64,000 nucleotides of DNA from Drosophila miranda. Taxonomy: Eukaryota; Arthropoda; Insecta; Diptera; Drosophilidae. Both the position numbers and the translations under genes were made by a program. The notes beneath the pieces are model-generated. The model had not been told where the DNA came from. It searched no databases and worked only from the letters and a program-made list of their open reading frames with translations. Below, piece after piece: positions 40,252 to 51,858 of this stretch; position 1 is the first letter of the stretch; the number at the start of each line of letters is the position of its first letter. The DNA lies in assembly GCF_003369915.1 (NCBI RefSeq), contig NW_022881603.1, positions 53,751,771 to 53,815,770 on the forward strand, in the 5' to 3' direction.

Positions 40252-43200
40252 ATGAGGCCAATACTCAGGGTGGAGTTGACGATCGGCAGCGGTGGACGTA
40301 GACATCCTACTCCCACAGCCAGGAAACATCTGCTCCCAGCACGTGCCAATATCAGCCTGTTTCAAAAGTCGCTGGAACGGTTGATCAATATCAACACCGA
40401 GATTAGAATAGCGCAGGACATTGATGACGTCGTTGACTTGTTTTTGGACAATATACGGGTAGCAGCAGCAGCAGCAACAACACAACATCAACAGCAGCAT
40501 CCAAACTCACATCGAAGATTGCCACAGCAGCGACAGCATCAACATCAGCAGCGGTCACAGCAACATCACCGGCTCCATCACCTTAAGCTGGACGTGGCTA
40601 CTAGCGAGCTGCTTTCCAACAAACAGCAGTGCAAGAGGATCTGGCTGGCGACTCGCACCATCGAAGCCAGACGAAACTACAGGGCGGCGCAAAATCGTCT
40701 TAATAAGGGGCTCACAATCCTGAAAAACAAAAATATCAACAAACTGTTCACAGGGATTGACAACAAAGACCGCTATCAAATGCAGAAACTTTGGAAACTG
40801 ACCAGCACAGTCAAAAGACAGCCGCAGCCAAACTGGCCACTGAGGCTGCCAACTATGACTGGAGGCAAGGCAAGTGTCTCGTGGACAAAGTCAACAGCCG
40901 AGACAGCCGATGCCTTTGCTACTCACCTGGAGGAGAGATTCAGCCCGATACTATCCAATTCAGATGAAGAGCGGACCACAATCAACAGAGAGCGTGAGCA
41001 GTCAAAACGGCAGAAGCAGCTACAACCAGACCAGGAAGTCAGGATTCCCTTCAGACCAGTCACACTGCCTGAGCTGATGCAGATTGTTGATGCATTGGAG
41101 CTGTCCAAATCAACTGGGGGCGACAAAATCAATAACAAACTGATTAAAAATTTGCCAAAAAAAGCGCTATTATATTTAATATTAATTTATAACTCCATTT
41201 TCAGACTGGGCCACTTTCCAAGTCAGTGGAAACATGCCCAGATTAAAATGATTTTAAAGCCGGGCAAAAACACAGCCGACATGTGTTCCTACCGGCCAAT
41301 CAGTCTATTATCTGGCCTTTCAAAGATCTTTGAAAAATTGCTTATGGCGAGATTGTTTGAGGTGGAGAATTTTGCCAAGGCCGTACCCAATTACCAATTT
41401 AGATTTCGGCGGGAGCATGGCACTGAGCAGCAGCTGGCTCGAGTCACACAATATATCCTCAAGGCGTATGAGAAAAAACAAGTTTGCTCGGCAATTTTTC
41501 AGGACATATCCGAAGCTTTTGACCGAGTATGGCATGAAGGGCTGCTGTACAAGTTGAAGAAGCTGCTGCCTTTAAATTTGTTCTGCATTCTGGAGAGCTG
41601 CCTGGCTGAACGCACTTTTTGCGTGAGCTGCGGAGACGATGATCTGTCAAGAATCGGAAAAATATCAGCTGGAGTCCCGCAGGGTAGTGTACTTGGGCCA
41701 ATACTATACACGATCTATGCCTCGGACATGCCCATGCCTCACCTCATCCCTGACAGCACTGGCTTCCATCCAGAACGGGAATCAATGCTGCTGTCCACGT
41801 ATGCCGACGACACGGTGATAATGAGCGCATCTGCAATCCCAAATGTGGCAGTCAAAAATAACCAGCGGTACCTACAACACTTCTCTATATGGGCCAAGAA
41901 GTGGTGCATTAACATAAATGCAAAAAAAACCGGACATGTAATATTCACACTGAGGACAATTAGATCAACGGACTTAAGGCAAACGCCGACTATAAATGGA
42001 CAGGCTGTGCCACTTGACAAATCACACACATATCTGGGCATAAAATTGGACAAAAAACTCACCCTAAGCTCACACATCACGACGCTCTGCACAAAACTCC
42101 GATCAAGAGCGGCCAAACTGGACTGGCTTGCTGGCCCAAAAAGCCGGCTGCCTAACGAAATCAATGCTATCGTCATCAAGCAGCTCATCATGCCCATTTG
42201 GCAATATGGTCTTCCGGTTTGGGGCGCACTTACATCCGATTCCCAGCTGCGACGGGTGCAAAGCCTACAAAATAAAATCATTAGACGGGCAATGAAGGCG
42301 ACAAGGTTCACCAGGAACGATGCCGTAAGGCAGACTCACAATCTAGACACAATTGACGAAGTGTTCCATGCGGCAAGTGGGCGTTTCGCCAACTCCTTGG
42401 CTTGCCATGTCAATCCGGAGGCTCGGAAACTATTGCTGCAGCCGTATGAGCCACAGCGATTGCAGAGGCCACGATATCTGCAACAGCTGCTCCAACACTT
42501 CCGCCCGCTGCAGCCTCAAAATCAGGATCGGAGCAGCCATCAACAACAACATCCAGATCCGGCCATCTCCGAGGAATCGCTTCCAGCGCTGGTCCGTCTC
42601 GAAGAGGAGGAGCTGAAAAGAAAGAGACAGGAGGAATCAGACGCCAGGCAATTAAGAAGAATCCAACAACAAAATATCATCAATCCGAACCCCGAAAGGT
42701 TCAACGGTTCGATGATAAATTGCTTCAGGAAACGATACCTCAGCGGCCAAACTCCCCGAGAAAGAATAGGGGCTCTTATCTTTGGCCAGCCACTATCTGT
42801 CCAAAGGATAATCCTGCCAGATTACGAGGGGGATCCCGATCCAGTGACGCAGCAGCGGACCCAGCAGCAGACACAGCAGCGGACCCAGCAGCAGACACAG
42901 CAAATTCTGGCGAGCAGCAACCTGCAGACGTCACATTATCGTTGCCAGACACGGGCTGCAAGCAGCAGCTCACGCACCCTGGACGACAGCCATCGACGCA
43001 ATCCGCAAGAGGCACTTCTGGACCACGGACTGGAGCAAGTCCGACGGCGCCTTGAACGGGTGGTCGACGACGACGTCCAAATCATTACCGATGACGCCGA
43101 CGACGACGTCCAAATCATCACCGATGTCCAATCCATCTCAGATGACGACGACCACAACAACGACGATGATGCCGGCCGGCACATTGCACACACCGCCACA

Positions 43201-43788
43201 GTCTCTCCGCACTTTGGTGCAGCAAGGCGCCGATTATTGGGACGCCGCAATCCGGCCGCAGCAAGTCCAATATTCCTGTGGTGGACATTGTCGTTGTACC
43301 TGGTAAATGTAAAAATGACATTAAAATTTGCAAAATTATCCCCTCCACAGAGCAATTTAAAACGGCACAAAATTCACCTGAAGCGTGTACAAACACGCTT
43401 GCGACACCGGGCGACACCCCTAGTTGCTCCTCTGATCCTTCCTCATGGGCGTCACCACGGCATCCGGCCTCCAGAAGGGCTCCGCGGACGAGAGTCATCA
43501 CGGCTGTTGGTTGGCCATGAATGCAAATTTGGACACGCTTGCGCTGCACACATGGCGCATCCGAATCCACGCAGGGGTGGTTTTCCTGCACTTCATGGCT
43601 GCTGGCAACCATCGCCACACAAATTTGGCCGAATCCCGGGCCACCTGGAGGACCACGGCGATCGCTCCATCCACTCGGCACGGCCCTGTGCATTGTCCAC
43701 GTCTCCTGCCGCACCTTACACACGCGCTCATCCAGCGCCGTACTGTTGCGCACCGTGCCAAACACACTGCTCCAGACGACGACGATGA
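40252..43788 (+). CDS. TART-like ORF2: reverse transcriptase, endonuclease domain missing (copy A)
   Basis: This 1178-codon open frame begins within the linker that follows the endonuclease in Jockey-clade ORF2 (RANISLFQKSLERL near residues 31-44). No endonuclease motifs are present, so the element is 5'-truncated and the ATG at 40252 is incidental. RT hallmarks are STGGDKINNKLI near 285, SYRPISLLSGLSKIFEKLL, a motif A with D418 (QDISEAFDRVW), motif B AGVPQGSVLGPILYT and catalytic YADD at 517-520. A thumb region and a long C-terminal extension follow, with TQQ repeats (from about 42849) and poly-Asp/VQIITD repeats (from about 43065). The long low-complexity extension and lack of visible damage are notable. 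Telomeric TART is my best match in type. A generic Jockey relative is the alternative. Confidence 0.75.
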   Translation: MRPILRVELTIGSGGRRHPTPTARKHLLPARANISLFQKSLERLININTEIRIAQDIDDVVDLFLDNIRVAAAAATTQHQQQHPNSHRRLPQQRQHQHQQRSQQHHRLHHLKLDVATSELLSNKQQCKRIWLATRTIEARRNYRAAQNRLNKGLTILKNKNINKLFTGIDNKDRYQMQKLWKLTSTVKRQPQPNWPLRLPTMTGGKASVSWTKSTAETADAFATHLEERFSPILSNSDEERTTINREREQSKRQKQLQPDQEVRIPFRPVTLPELMQIVDALELSKSTGGDKINNKLIKNLPKKALLYLILIYNSIFRLGHFPSQWKHAQIKMILKPGKNTADMCSYRPISLLSGLSKIFEKLLMARLFEVENFAKAVPNYQFRFRREHGTEQQLARVTQYILKAYEKKQVCSAIFQDISEAFDRVWHEGLLYKLKKLLPLNLFCILESCLAERTFCVSCGDDDLSRIGKISAGVPQGSVLGPILYTIYASDMPMPHLIPDSTGFHPERESMLLSTYADDTVIMSASAIPNVAVKNNQRYLQHFSIWAKKWCININAKKTGHVIFTLRTIRSTDLRQTPTINGQAVPLDKSHTYLGIKLDKKLTLSSHITTLCTKLRSRAAKLDWLAGPKSRLPNEINAIVIKQLIMPIWQYGLPVWGALTSDSQLRRVQSLQNKIIRRAMKATRFTRNDAVRQTHNLDTIDEVFHAASGRFANSLACHVNPEARKLLLQPYEPQRLQRPRYLQQLLQHFRPLQPQNQDRSSHQQQHPDPAISEESLPALVRLEEEELKRKRQEESDARQLRRIQQQNIINPNPERFNGSMINCFRKRYLSGQTPRERIGALIFGQPLSVQRIILPDYEGDPDPVTQQRTQQQTQQRTQQQTQQILASSNLQTSHYRCQTRAASSSSRTLDDSHRRNPQEALLDHGLEQVRRRLERVVDDDVQIITDDADDDVQIITDVQSISDDDDHNNDDDAGRHIAHTATVSPHFGAARRRLLGRRNPAAASPIFLWWTLSLYLVNVKMTLKFAKLSPPQSNLKRHKIHLKRVQTRLRHRATPLVAPLILPHGRHHGIRPPEGLRGRESSRLLVGHECKFGHACAAHMAHPNPRRGGFPALHGCWQPSPHKFGRIPGHLEDHGDRSIHSARPCALSTSPAAPYTRAHPAPYCCAPCQTHCSRRRR

Positions 43789-44162
43789 TCCAGTACCTGC
43801 AAATAGAAATAAAATATAATTAAATTAGATTAAAATGTAAATAATTGTTCAAATATTGTCAATACTTATCTGTTTGTGACCACTTGCTGATTTATGTATG
43901 TTAATCCTGTGATTGACACATAAGGGCTGCCAGACCATTAGTTTCATGCTATAATGTTAATGTTAATGTAATGCTAATGTCAATGTAAGTTAATGTTAAC
44001 AGCCCGCTAATTTTAAAATCGCATTATTGTTGTAAGTTAAGCTTAAATGTAAATTGCCATGTCCTAGGTAATAAGAAAAAGCTGGAAATAAACTCCGTCA
44101 GTAGCAAAACTGGCGGGCGAGTGTGCGCAACGTAGGCGTGCACTTGCATCAAAATTACCTCG
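43789..44162 (+). other. 3' UTR of RT element, copy A
   Basis: A/T-rich with AATAAA-like signals (about 43807 and 44088) and TTAATGT repeats at 43950-44000. It leads to the A run. No gene. Confidence 0.6.
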
Positions 44163-44174
44163 AAAAAAAAAAAA
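44163..44174 (+). other. A-tail junction onto a 5'-truncated ORF1 element
   Basis: A12 follows the RT element 3' UTR and abuts ORF1 sequence that starts mid-gene. In full ORF1 copies the same point is preceded by A7 (49754-49760), so part of the run could belong to the target. The arrangement is that expected from attachment of an element tail to an eroded chromosome end. Confidence 0.6.
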
Positions 44175-44742
44175 CAGACGCCTGCTGCCTCTGGCCCACG
44201 CACTGGGCGACGACGTCCAGAGCAGCCATTGAGCCGTTCCCAGGCACCACAACAGCAGCAGCTACAGCAGCTGCAACAGCAGCCGCAGCGCGAACAACAA
44301 CAGCGACAGCAGCAGCAGCAGTTTGCCAACAACCGCTCCCGGCAGAAGATGCAGCCGAAACGCCAATCTTTCGAGGGATCCTGCAGCCAGGCACTGTTGG
44401 AGAATACGCAGAGGATGACGCGATTGGAAAAGAGGCTGGAAGTGACGATGTCACTACTCACCTCGCTCATCCAATCCCAGGCAGTGACGGCAACTCCAGC
44501 AGTTGCAGTTACATCGGAAAATCTACCAACAATGGCAGCAGCAACAGTGGTTGCCCCAGCTCCAGCAGCCAGGCGGTCAAAGAAACCACCACGATCACAG
44601 CCACCACAAAAAACGTTAGGGCCAACGCCAGCCGCCATTCCAGAGACGGACAGATGACGACTCCATGGATGACATTAAGGCCTACGCCCGCAACATGAGG
44701 TACCATCTTGACAACCAGATATCCTGGAACGCTTTGTACTAA
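44175..44742 (+). pseudogene. ORF1 C-terminal fragment
   Basis: Starts at CAGACGCCTGCTGCC, equivalent to 49761 in the long copy, and ends with ORF1's final Tyr codon and stop. It covers the Gln-rich region and the coiled-coil-like segment containing NTQRMTRLEKRLEV. About 40 bp near 44655 that encode the acidic segment are deleted, which shifts the frame. No zinc knuckles remain. Confidence 0.65.
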
Positions 44743-46550
44743 TTGGACACATCTCTGCCACTGCATTGGATTAAATGACAAATGCATATCACTCGCATGC
44801 CACAACAAAAATGAACAACGGACGCTGCCGCCATCAAAGCATTCAGAGTGCCATGTGTACCTGGAATGGAAATACACACACACACACAAACATCCATTAC
44901 ACTTGGGCGGCCGGACCTGTGCCGTTCGAGTTATGTGTGTCGTGTCCGCCATCGTCCTTTGTTGGTGGCCGGATCCAGTGCCATGGCATTCAGAGTGCCC
45001 TATGGTCCTGGAAAAGGAAAAAAATCCATCAGCCACACATACGAAAAAAAAGGGCTCTCAAAATACTTACCGCCAGCCATTCAGACACACACACACAAAC
45101 ACTTGGGCGGCCGGACCTGTGCCGTTCGAGTTATGTGTGTCGTTGTCCGCCATTGCCCACAGCTGGTGGCCGGACCAGTGCCACTCGCTCTACACTAGGG
45201 CCACAATTGCCGACGCACACACACACTCCATCCATTTCACTTTGGCGGCCGGACCCGTGTCGCCACAGTAAAATGTGTGCCATCTACTCCTGGCTCCCAG
45301 CTGGTGGCCGGACCAGTGCCACTCGCTCTACATTAGGGCCGAAATTGCCGACGCACACACACACTCACAAACATTTCACTTTGGCGGCCGGACCCGTGTC
45401 GCCACAGTAAAATGTGTGCCATCTACTCCTGGCTCCCAGCTTGTGGCCGGACCAGTGACACTCGCTCTACATTAGGGCCACAATTGCCGACGCACACACA
45501 CACTCACATCCATTTCACTTTGGCGGCCGGACCCGTGTCGCCACAGTAATATGTGTGCCGTCTACTCCTGGCTCCCAGCTGGTGGCCGGACCAGTGCCAC
45601 TGTGGGCAGCCACAGCCACAACGACGACGACGAGGTGCTAATTGCACCTACTTCTGACGACTTCGGATGACGCCAATTTCGACGACCAGGGGGACGACAG
45701 GGTCGGCCGGTATGCAACGCAATGTCTTTACAAGCATTGTGTTTTGCTATGCCGGCCGATGCTCCGCTGTTTCTTGTCTTCCCTGTAATTATAGAAAAAA
45801 AAGATATAGACATTATTTTAAATTGTTATGTTTATTGTAATATTGTAAACGTAAATCAATTGTACCTGTTTTGTCTCGTCTTTGTTCCAGTGTAGTATCT
45901 CTTTTATTACCTGTTTTTCCGTCGTCTTCACTCCAGTCTACTACTTATCTGTATTGTTATTTCTGCAAGTGCTTGTCTCTTTTTTTTATATTTTCCACGC
46001 AAAGCACCTGCATTGTTTACCTTTTCTCTTTATCTATTCCTCAATTGACTACGTGTTGCAACACTGCATTTTCTGAATTTTCGATCTCATTTCTTTAACC
46101 CCTTCTTCCCCCCCCATTGTTATTTTCGTAATTAGTGCGGTTCTCCGACACCCCACTACAAAATTATTACAATCTGTGATAAAAATCTTCGGCGGCAACG
46201 GTGCTGACAATTGATTATCGGTTTCAAATCGACTTTCAAATCAGCATCAGTTGCCGCCACACCACCACCACTACGGCCTAAATTGAGCCAAAAATGCTAG
46301 TCTTCGCATAAAACAATTACGCCCCCTATAAACTGCCCGCCCACATGTACATGATACATTCCTAGTCGTCTGCCCTCAGCAGGCGGCAAGGGTAGTAGAG
46401 GGGACTGAAGACCACACACCGCATTACAGCCAACAAAACATCAAGTTGACGAACTCACAGGGGATTGCAAATCAAATTTATAAGTTAGGGGAATTACAAA
46501 GGGAAGAGACAGCATACTTTTGAGCGTGGCCCCACTTTACTTTCTTGACT
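44743..46550 (+). repeat. ORF1-element 3' UTR, GGCCGGACC repeats and tail
   Basis: The richest repeat copy has about ten GGCCGGACC or GGCCGGATCC motifs between 44908 and 45590, with the CA-rich and ATTAGGGCC modules duplicated an extra time. The tail follows (45780-46100), then the segment with ACATGTACATG (46300-46500). No coding sequence that I trust. Confidence 0.7.
45008..45070 (-). other. Candidate antisense intron in 3' UTR (copy 4)
   Basis: GTAAGT donor and TTTTCCAG acceptor on the minus strand, 63 nt. Confidence 0.45.
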
Positions 46551-47201
46551 CAAACCACACACACACACACACACACACTTGACACACTATTACACACACT
46601 TGACGAGTCCCCCCTCCCCCTCTTGACAATTCGTACTTTTGGAGCCTTTTGCCCGATCGTGGATTGGTCTCGAGTCTGGGTCTCTGTCCAAAGGAAAAGT
46701 CGTGTCGTGAACGTTGTGGAGTCGAGACGTGTTCGAGGTTTAGTTTAGGACCTCCGTCAAAGTGCCGAATATTTTGTGTCTCTCTTTTTCCATTTTCCCT
46801 TTCCCCCCCCCCCCCTGCTGGCTGCGGGCCTATTTCGAGGTTACAAGTGTTTCGTTGCTGCAGTATTATATGTTTGTAAAGTTTATTGTGCCATCAAATG
46901 TACTAGTGTGTTTGAAGTGTCGTTTAAAGTTGATTTGTAAAACAAACACAAAAATGTACATAAATTAAATTAAGACATATTCTGCCCAAAAAAATATTAA
47001 TAAAGCAACGCGCTTGGTTGCTGGCGGCTCACACCCCAGCCCTCCCCTGTTGGAGCACTGAGAGCCCTCAACCCAAAGCGGGTATATATTGAAAAAAAAT
47101 CCAATAAAAAACTGTGTGAATAATTTGGCTTGACAAAAACTCCACTCGCGTCGGTCGAAAAATTTATTACCAAATCCAACCAAAGCCAATCCAGCGCAGC
47201 T
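46551..47201 (+). promoter_or_regulatory. Leader/5' UTR of ORF1 element, with CA microsatellite
   Basis: Begins with a (CA)n tract (46556-46578), the site type hit by the R1-clade element in the minus-strand copy. It continues through a C tract (46806-46815) and AACGCGCTTGGTTGCTGGCG to ORF1. A TATATATTG at 47085-47093 might be promoter-like, but I cannot assign a start site. Confidence 0.5.
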
Positions 47202-50200
47202 ATGCCACGCGGATCCACTGCCAGAAGAGGACGACGACGACGAGGACCACACGGCGTCACAGCCAGGGATCGCCCCAAATCAGCCATTTCCACTGCCAGC
47301 TCCGACAGCGCCGCCGACGGCTAAGCCAGCGACGACAGCGCAGCGACCGGCACCGTGGCAAACGCAGCGATACTGAGACGCCAATCCACCGACTCCGCCA
47401 CCTGGTTGGAGGCACTTCCTCCAATTCCTGGACCGGCTCCAGCCACCATTACCGGGTATGTGAGGACCACACACCATGCCGACACCACCATCACGGCCAC
47501 TCCGGCCACAAGCCCCATCCCCGACCCCGACCTGCCCTGCCCCAACAGCTGGGCGGCCATTCCCAATCTCACCAGCCAGGAGCAGTTCCAGATCGGCGAC
47601 TGGGTGGAGGCGGTCCATACCCAGGAACGCCAGCAGCAGCAGCAGACCATCAGCAGCAGCAGCGGTAGTCGCCGGCTTGAGGCATTGGCGGCGTCGGCAG
47701 CGGCAGCGGCGTCAGCCAAAGCACCGCAATGTCAAGCCAAGCCAAGCCAAGCGGTACCAAGCGCGCCAATAATTCCGCTTCCCACACTCCAACAAACACA
47801 GACAAGTATCGATGCACCGTATGCCGATGCATCGTGTGGAGAGAGCCGGAAACAGCAAGGAGCGAGAGAAGGCGCAAAGAGAGAGTGGGTAACGACCTCG
47901 TACCAGCGACAGTACGAGAGGGCACTCGAGCAGCCTCTGCACGAACAGCAGCCAACAAAAGATTCGTGTTCGAGTGCCCGTTCGGGAGCGAGTTCGAACT
48001 CGGTTCCAAATGCAATGCACACAGCCAATACCACAACCACAACCACAAATACAATGATGACATACATCAGCACACAAACAGCGACATCAAACACAAAAAC
48101 GACAACTACAGTTACGTCGGCAGCCAGACGACGATGCCTGTTAACAGCAATGTTAACAGGCGGACCCCCCCCCCCACCACCGCCGCCAGAGGAACATCAG
48201 CAGCAGCAAACACATCAACATCAACAACAACAACATCAGCCAACGGCAACAAACACAGCCAATACCGATGATATCCCATCCACCTCTGCTGCAGCAGCGG
48301 CCCGTTCGCCACTGAAGCGCGTCCGCGACGAGGTGGATGATGATGATGACGATGATGACAGTGATGTTATGGTTGTTGAGTTTGATGACGATGATGACGA
48401 CGACAATTTGGATGCCAATCATGCATCGGCCAAACGACGACTCCGGGAAAGTACCAACAAACAGGCAAGCAAATCCCATATCCCCCAAATTCAAAACCAT
48501 CCCCATCATCACCAACAATCAAACCAGCAACAACATCAGCGGACAATTACACAAAATGCCCCTGCCCCCGCCCCTGCGCCTGCCCCTGCCACTGCCACTG
48601 CCACTGCCAATGCTCCACTAGCTCTACCTCACTCACCTGCAAATGCAACTAGTAGTTGCGGCACAGGAACCCACAGCAGCAGCAGCGGCGGCGGCGTTGG
48701 GCTGCTCCAGCTGCCCTCCCTGAGTATGCCCAATGCCAGACAAATTCGGATGCTGCAGCGACAGCACCAACCAACGACAATTATTTCCCCCCCCATCATT
48801 CTGCCAGCTGTCCCCGACATTATGCCCATTCTGGACAAGCTGCAGAATGACCCGAGGGCGGGCAACAGTAGCTATCACACCAAGCTCATCAGCCGCAATG
48901 GTGTCCGTATCCAGGCCCGCGACATGGCTACCAGGCATGCCATCATGGCAATCCTGGGCGATGGCGGCGGCAGCGAGGCGATGACTGGCCACTACACACA
49001 CTAGCACAAGAGTGACCGTGGGCTACGGATCGTCTTGCGAGATCTCCACCACTCCACAAGCACCCAACTAATAACAAATCAGATGGCCGAACTGGGCTAT
49101 TCAGTTAAATTTATTAGAGCCATTAAAGCGAGATCCGATGGACAGCCACTCGACCAGTTCGAGTTGGAGATAGCCCCCAAGCTGGATGAAAGCCACCACG
49201 ATGTCCTCCAATTAACACAGCTGGGCAACCAGTTGGTGATCGTTGAGAGGCAGGCCAAGCCAGTGGACCCAGCCCAGTGCCACAGATGTCAGGCTTTTGG
49301 GCACACCCGCACCTACTGCAGGCGTTCATTCGTCTGTATGAAGTGTGCGGGTGCCCACGCGTCCACGGCATGTGCCAAGCCAAGGGCAGACGCCCCTAAA
49401 TGCGCCAATTGCCAGGGCGCCTACATCAGCGCCTACAAGGGATGTCCGGCATTCAAGGCAGCAAGGGGCCGCCTTCTGTCGCACCGAGTGGCCATGCAGG
49501 AGTTGCGTCGCAAGCGCAGCTCGCTTCTGCAGCCATTGCCAGAGCAGCAGCCACCAGCAAAAACAACACCAGCACATCCAGGGCGCCGACAGCAGCAGCA
49601 GCAACAGCCAGCTCAAACGCCAGCCAATCCCTGGCGCGGACAGCAGCAGCAGCAGGCAGCATGGACGCCACTCAATGTCTCCTCTCCTGGGCGACGAAGA
49701 GGACAACAACAACAACATCAGCAGAAGCAGAAGCAGCAGCAGCCAATACATACAAAAAAACAGACGCCTGCTGCCTCTGGCCCACGCACTGGGCGACGAC
49801 GTCCAGAGCAGCCATTGAGCCGTTCTCAGGCACAACAGCAGCAGCTACAGCAGCTGCAACAGCAGCCGCAGCGCGAACAACAACAGCGACAGCAGCAGCA
49901 GAAGATGCAGCCGAAACGCCAATCTTTCGAGGGATCCTGCAGCCAGGCACTGTTGGAGAATACGCAGAGGATGACGCGATTGGAAAAGAGGCTGGAAGTG
50001 ATGAAGTCACTACTCACCTCGCTCATCCAATCCCAGGCAGTGACGGCAACTCCAGCAGTTCCAGAAACATCGGAAAATCCACCAACAATGGCAGCAGCAA
50101 CAGTGGTTGCCCCACCACGATCACAGCCACCACAAAAAACGTTAGGGCCAACGCCAGCCGCCATTCCAGAGACGGATCCTGAAATGGATGAAGAAAATGA

Positions 50201-50309
50201 TGACGATGAGATGTGGACAGATGACGACTCCATGGATGACATTAAGGCCGACGCCCGCAACATGAGGTACCATCTTGACAACCAGATATCCTGGAACGCT
50301 GTGTACTAA
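47202..50309 (+). pseudogene. ORF1 (gag-like) of telomere-type element, full length with two stops
   Basis: A single frame of 1035 codons from MPRGSTARRG to the stop after NAVY. It is broken only by TAA at codon 41 (GAA in the minus-strand copy) and TAG at codon 601 (CAG in the minus-strand copy). An upstream ATG at 47130 is in the same frame. Features in order: basic N-terminus, Ala/Ser and Gln/His-rich region, poly-Asp at about 377-405, His-rich and Ala/Pro-repeat regions, PRE_C2HC-like domain at about 540-670, three zinc knuckles at 693-748, Gln-rich and coiled-coil tail, acidic end. The length resembles HeT-A and TART Gags (about 900-1000 residues), which target RNPs to telomeres. With two stops it is non-functional as written. 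Confidence 0.8.
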
Positions 50310-51076
50310 TTGGACACATCTCTGCCACTGCATTGGATTAAATGACAAATGCATATCACTCGCATGCCACAACAAAAATGAACAACGGACGCTGCCGCCA
50401 TCAAAGCATTCAGAGTGCCATGTGTACCTGGAATGGAAATACACACACACACACAAACATCCATTTCACTTGGGCGGCCGGACCTGTGCCGTTCGAGTTA
50501 TGTGTGTCGTGTCCGCCATCGTCCTTAGTTGGTGGCCGGATCCAGTGCCATGGCATTCAGAGTGCCCTATGGTCCTGGAAAAGGAACAAAATCCATCAGC
50601 CACACAAACGAAAAAAAAGGCTCTCAAAATACTTACCGCCAGCCATTCAGACACACACACACAAACACTTGGGCGGCCGGACCTGTGCCGTTCGAGTTAT
50701 GTGTGTCGTTGTCCGCCATTGCCTACAGCTGGTGGCCGGACCAGTGCCACTCGCTCTACATTAGGGCCACAATTGCCGACGCACACACACACAAACATCC
50801 ATTACACTTGGGCGGCCGGACCTGTGCCGTTCGAGTAGGTTTGTCGTTGTCCGCCATTGCCCACAGCTGGTGGCCGGACCAGTGCCACTCGCTCTACATT
50901 AGGGCCACAATTGCCGACGCACACACACACTCACATCCATTTCACTTTGGCGGCCGGACCCGTGTCGCACCAGTAATATGTGTGCCGTCTACTCCTGGCT
51001 CCCAGCTGGTGGCCGGACCAGTGCCACTGGTTCTCCAAGAGGGCAGCCACAGCCACAACGACGACGACGAGGTGCT
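50310..51076 (+). repeat. ORF1-element 3' UTR with GGCCGGACC repeats
   Basis: Same module as 1-821. It ends at a junction (GACGAGGTGCTAGTGGCGC, about 51075) with an inverted R unit. The tail and leader found after the other copies are missing. Confidence 0.7.
50575..50636 (-). other. Candidate antisense intron in 3' UTR (copy 5)
   Basis: GTAAGT donor and TTTTCCAG-like acceptor (TTCCTTTTCCAG) on the minus strand, 62 nt. Confidence 0.45.
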
Positions 51077-51460
51077 AGTGGCGCACAGAATTTTAATTTA
51101 CATTGGCGAGAAAGAGGAAATTAAGCTTGTCGGTAGTGGTTGGGAAGGGGAATGTGAATGTGTGTGGGGCGAGTTGGGAAAATGGCTGCTTGGCTTGGCG
51201 TCGGCATTTTAATGTATTCCTTATTGGCGTTAATTAAGAATTTTTAACAGTTTAGTTGGGCGGCAAACAAGTTAAGGGGCTCGTTAGTCGCCCGACGTGT
51301 CACAGCGCTTCATCTGCCTCGTCGATCATCTGTAACTGTTTCTGTATCTGTACAAAGGAGCCTAGAATTTCTTAGATCTGTGTTCTTCTACCATCCTCTA
51401 CATGGATTGGTTCCACATTAATCCTAAAGATGCATAAATTTTATAGCTTGAACAAAAAAA
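51077..51460 (-). repeat. Partial R unit, inverted
   Basis: Only the ~240-bp conserved segment and the GTGACACGTC end are present. The 88-bp knuckle repeats are deleted. A T-rich tract and degenerate GATACA repeat complete it. Confidence 0.55.
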
Positions 51461-51858
51461 AAAAAACACATACAATAATCGCATATCACATATTATGTTT
51501 TTGTGGAGAGGGGAGGGGAGGGTTCCAAAGTATTTACACGGTCCAATGTTTGCACGGGTAATATAATGGAGATTCTCTTGGTAAAGATTTTATTCGTAAT
51601 TTATTCGCCCAACTATCGAGAAAGACTCGCGTGTGCCGTACGATACGATCCATTACGATACGATATCGTCTGTGGGCTATATATGTATGTATATTGATGT
51701 GTGCATATGTATGTACAATCCGAAGAGAGGATTACTCTTGTTTTGTTCTCTTTCCTAGATGATAATATCGTATCAGTGGTTCTGGAAGGGGGTGCTTAAA
51801 CCTACGACGAAAGCTATAATCCAGTGGATGGGTCAGAATAGGTGTCCTGTTCCTCCGC
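51461..51858 (-). other. 3' flank of cargo ORF 2, inverted
   Basis: Minus-strand copy of the 3' UTR-like flank with AATAAA signals (seen as TTTATTCGTAATTTATTCGCC near 51588-51608). Confidence 0.5.

Noticed and set aside
44175..44742. Independent short genes at 44175 and 58471
   Set aside because: They match the C-terminal part of ORF1 exactly at the same truncation point, so they are fragments.
44708..45410. Long plus-strand ORFs rich in HTHTHT and GGRTC
   Set aside because: They are translations of the CA-rich, GGCCGGACC-bearing 3' UTR. All frames are open there because of composition, and no domain is present.
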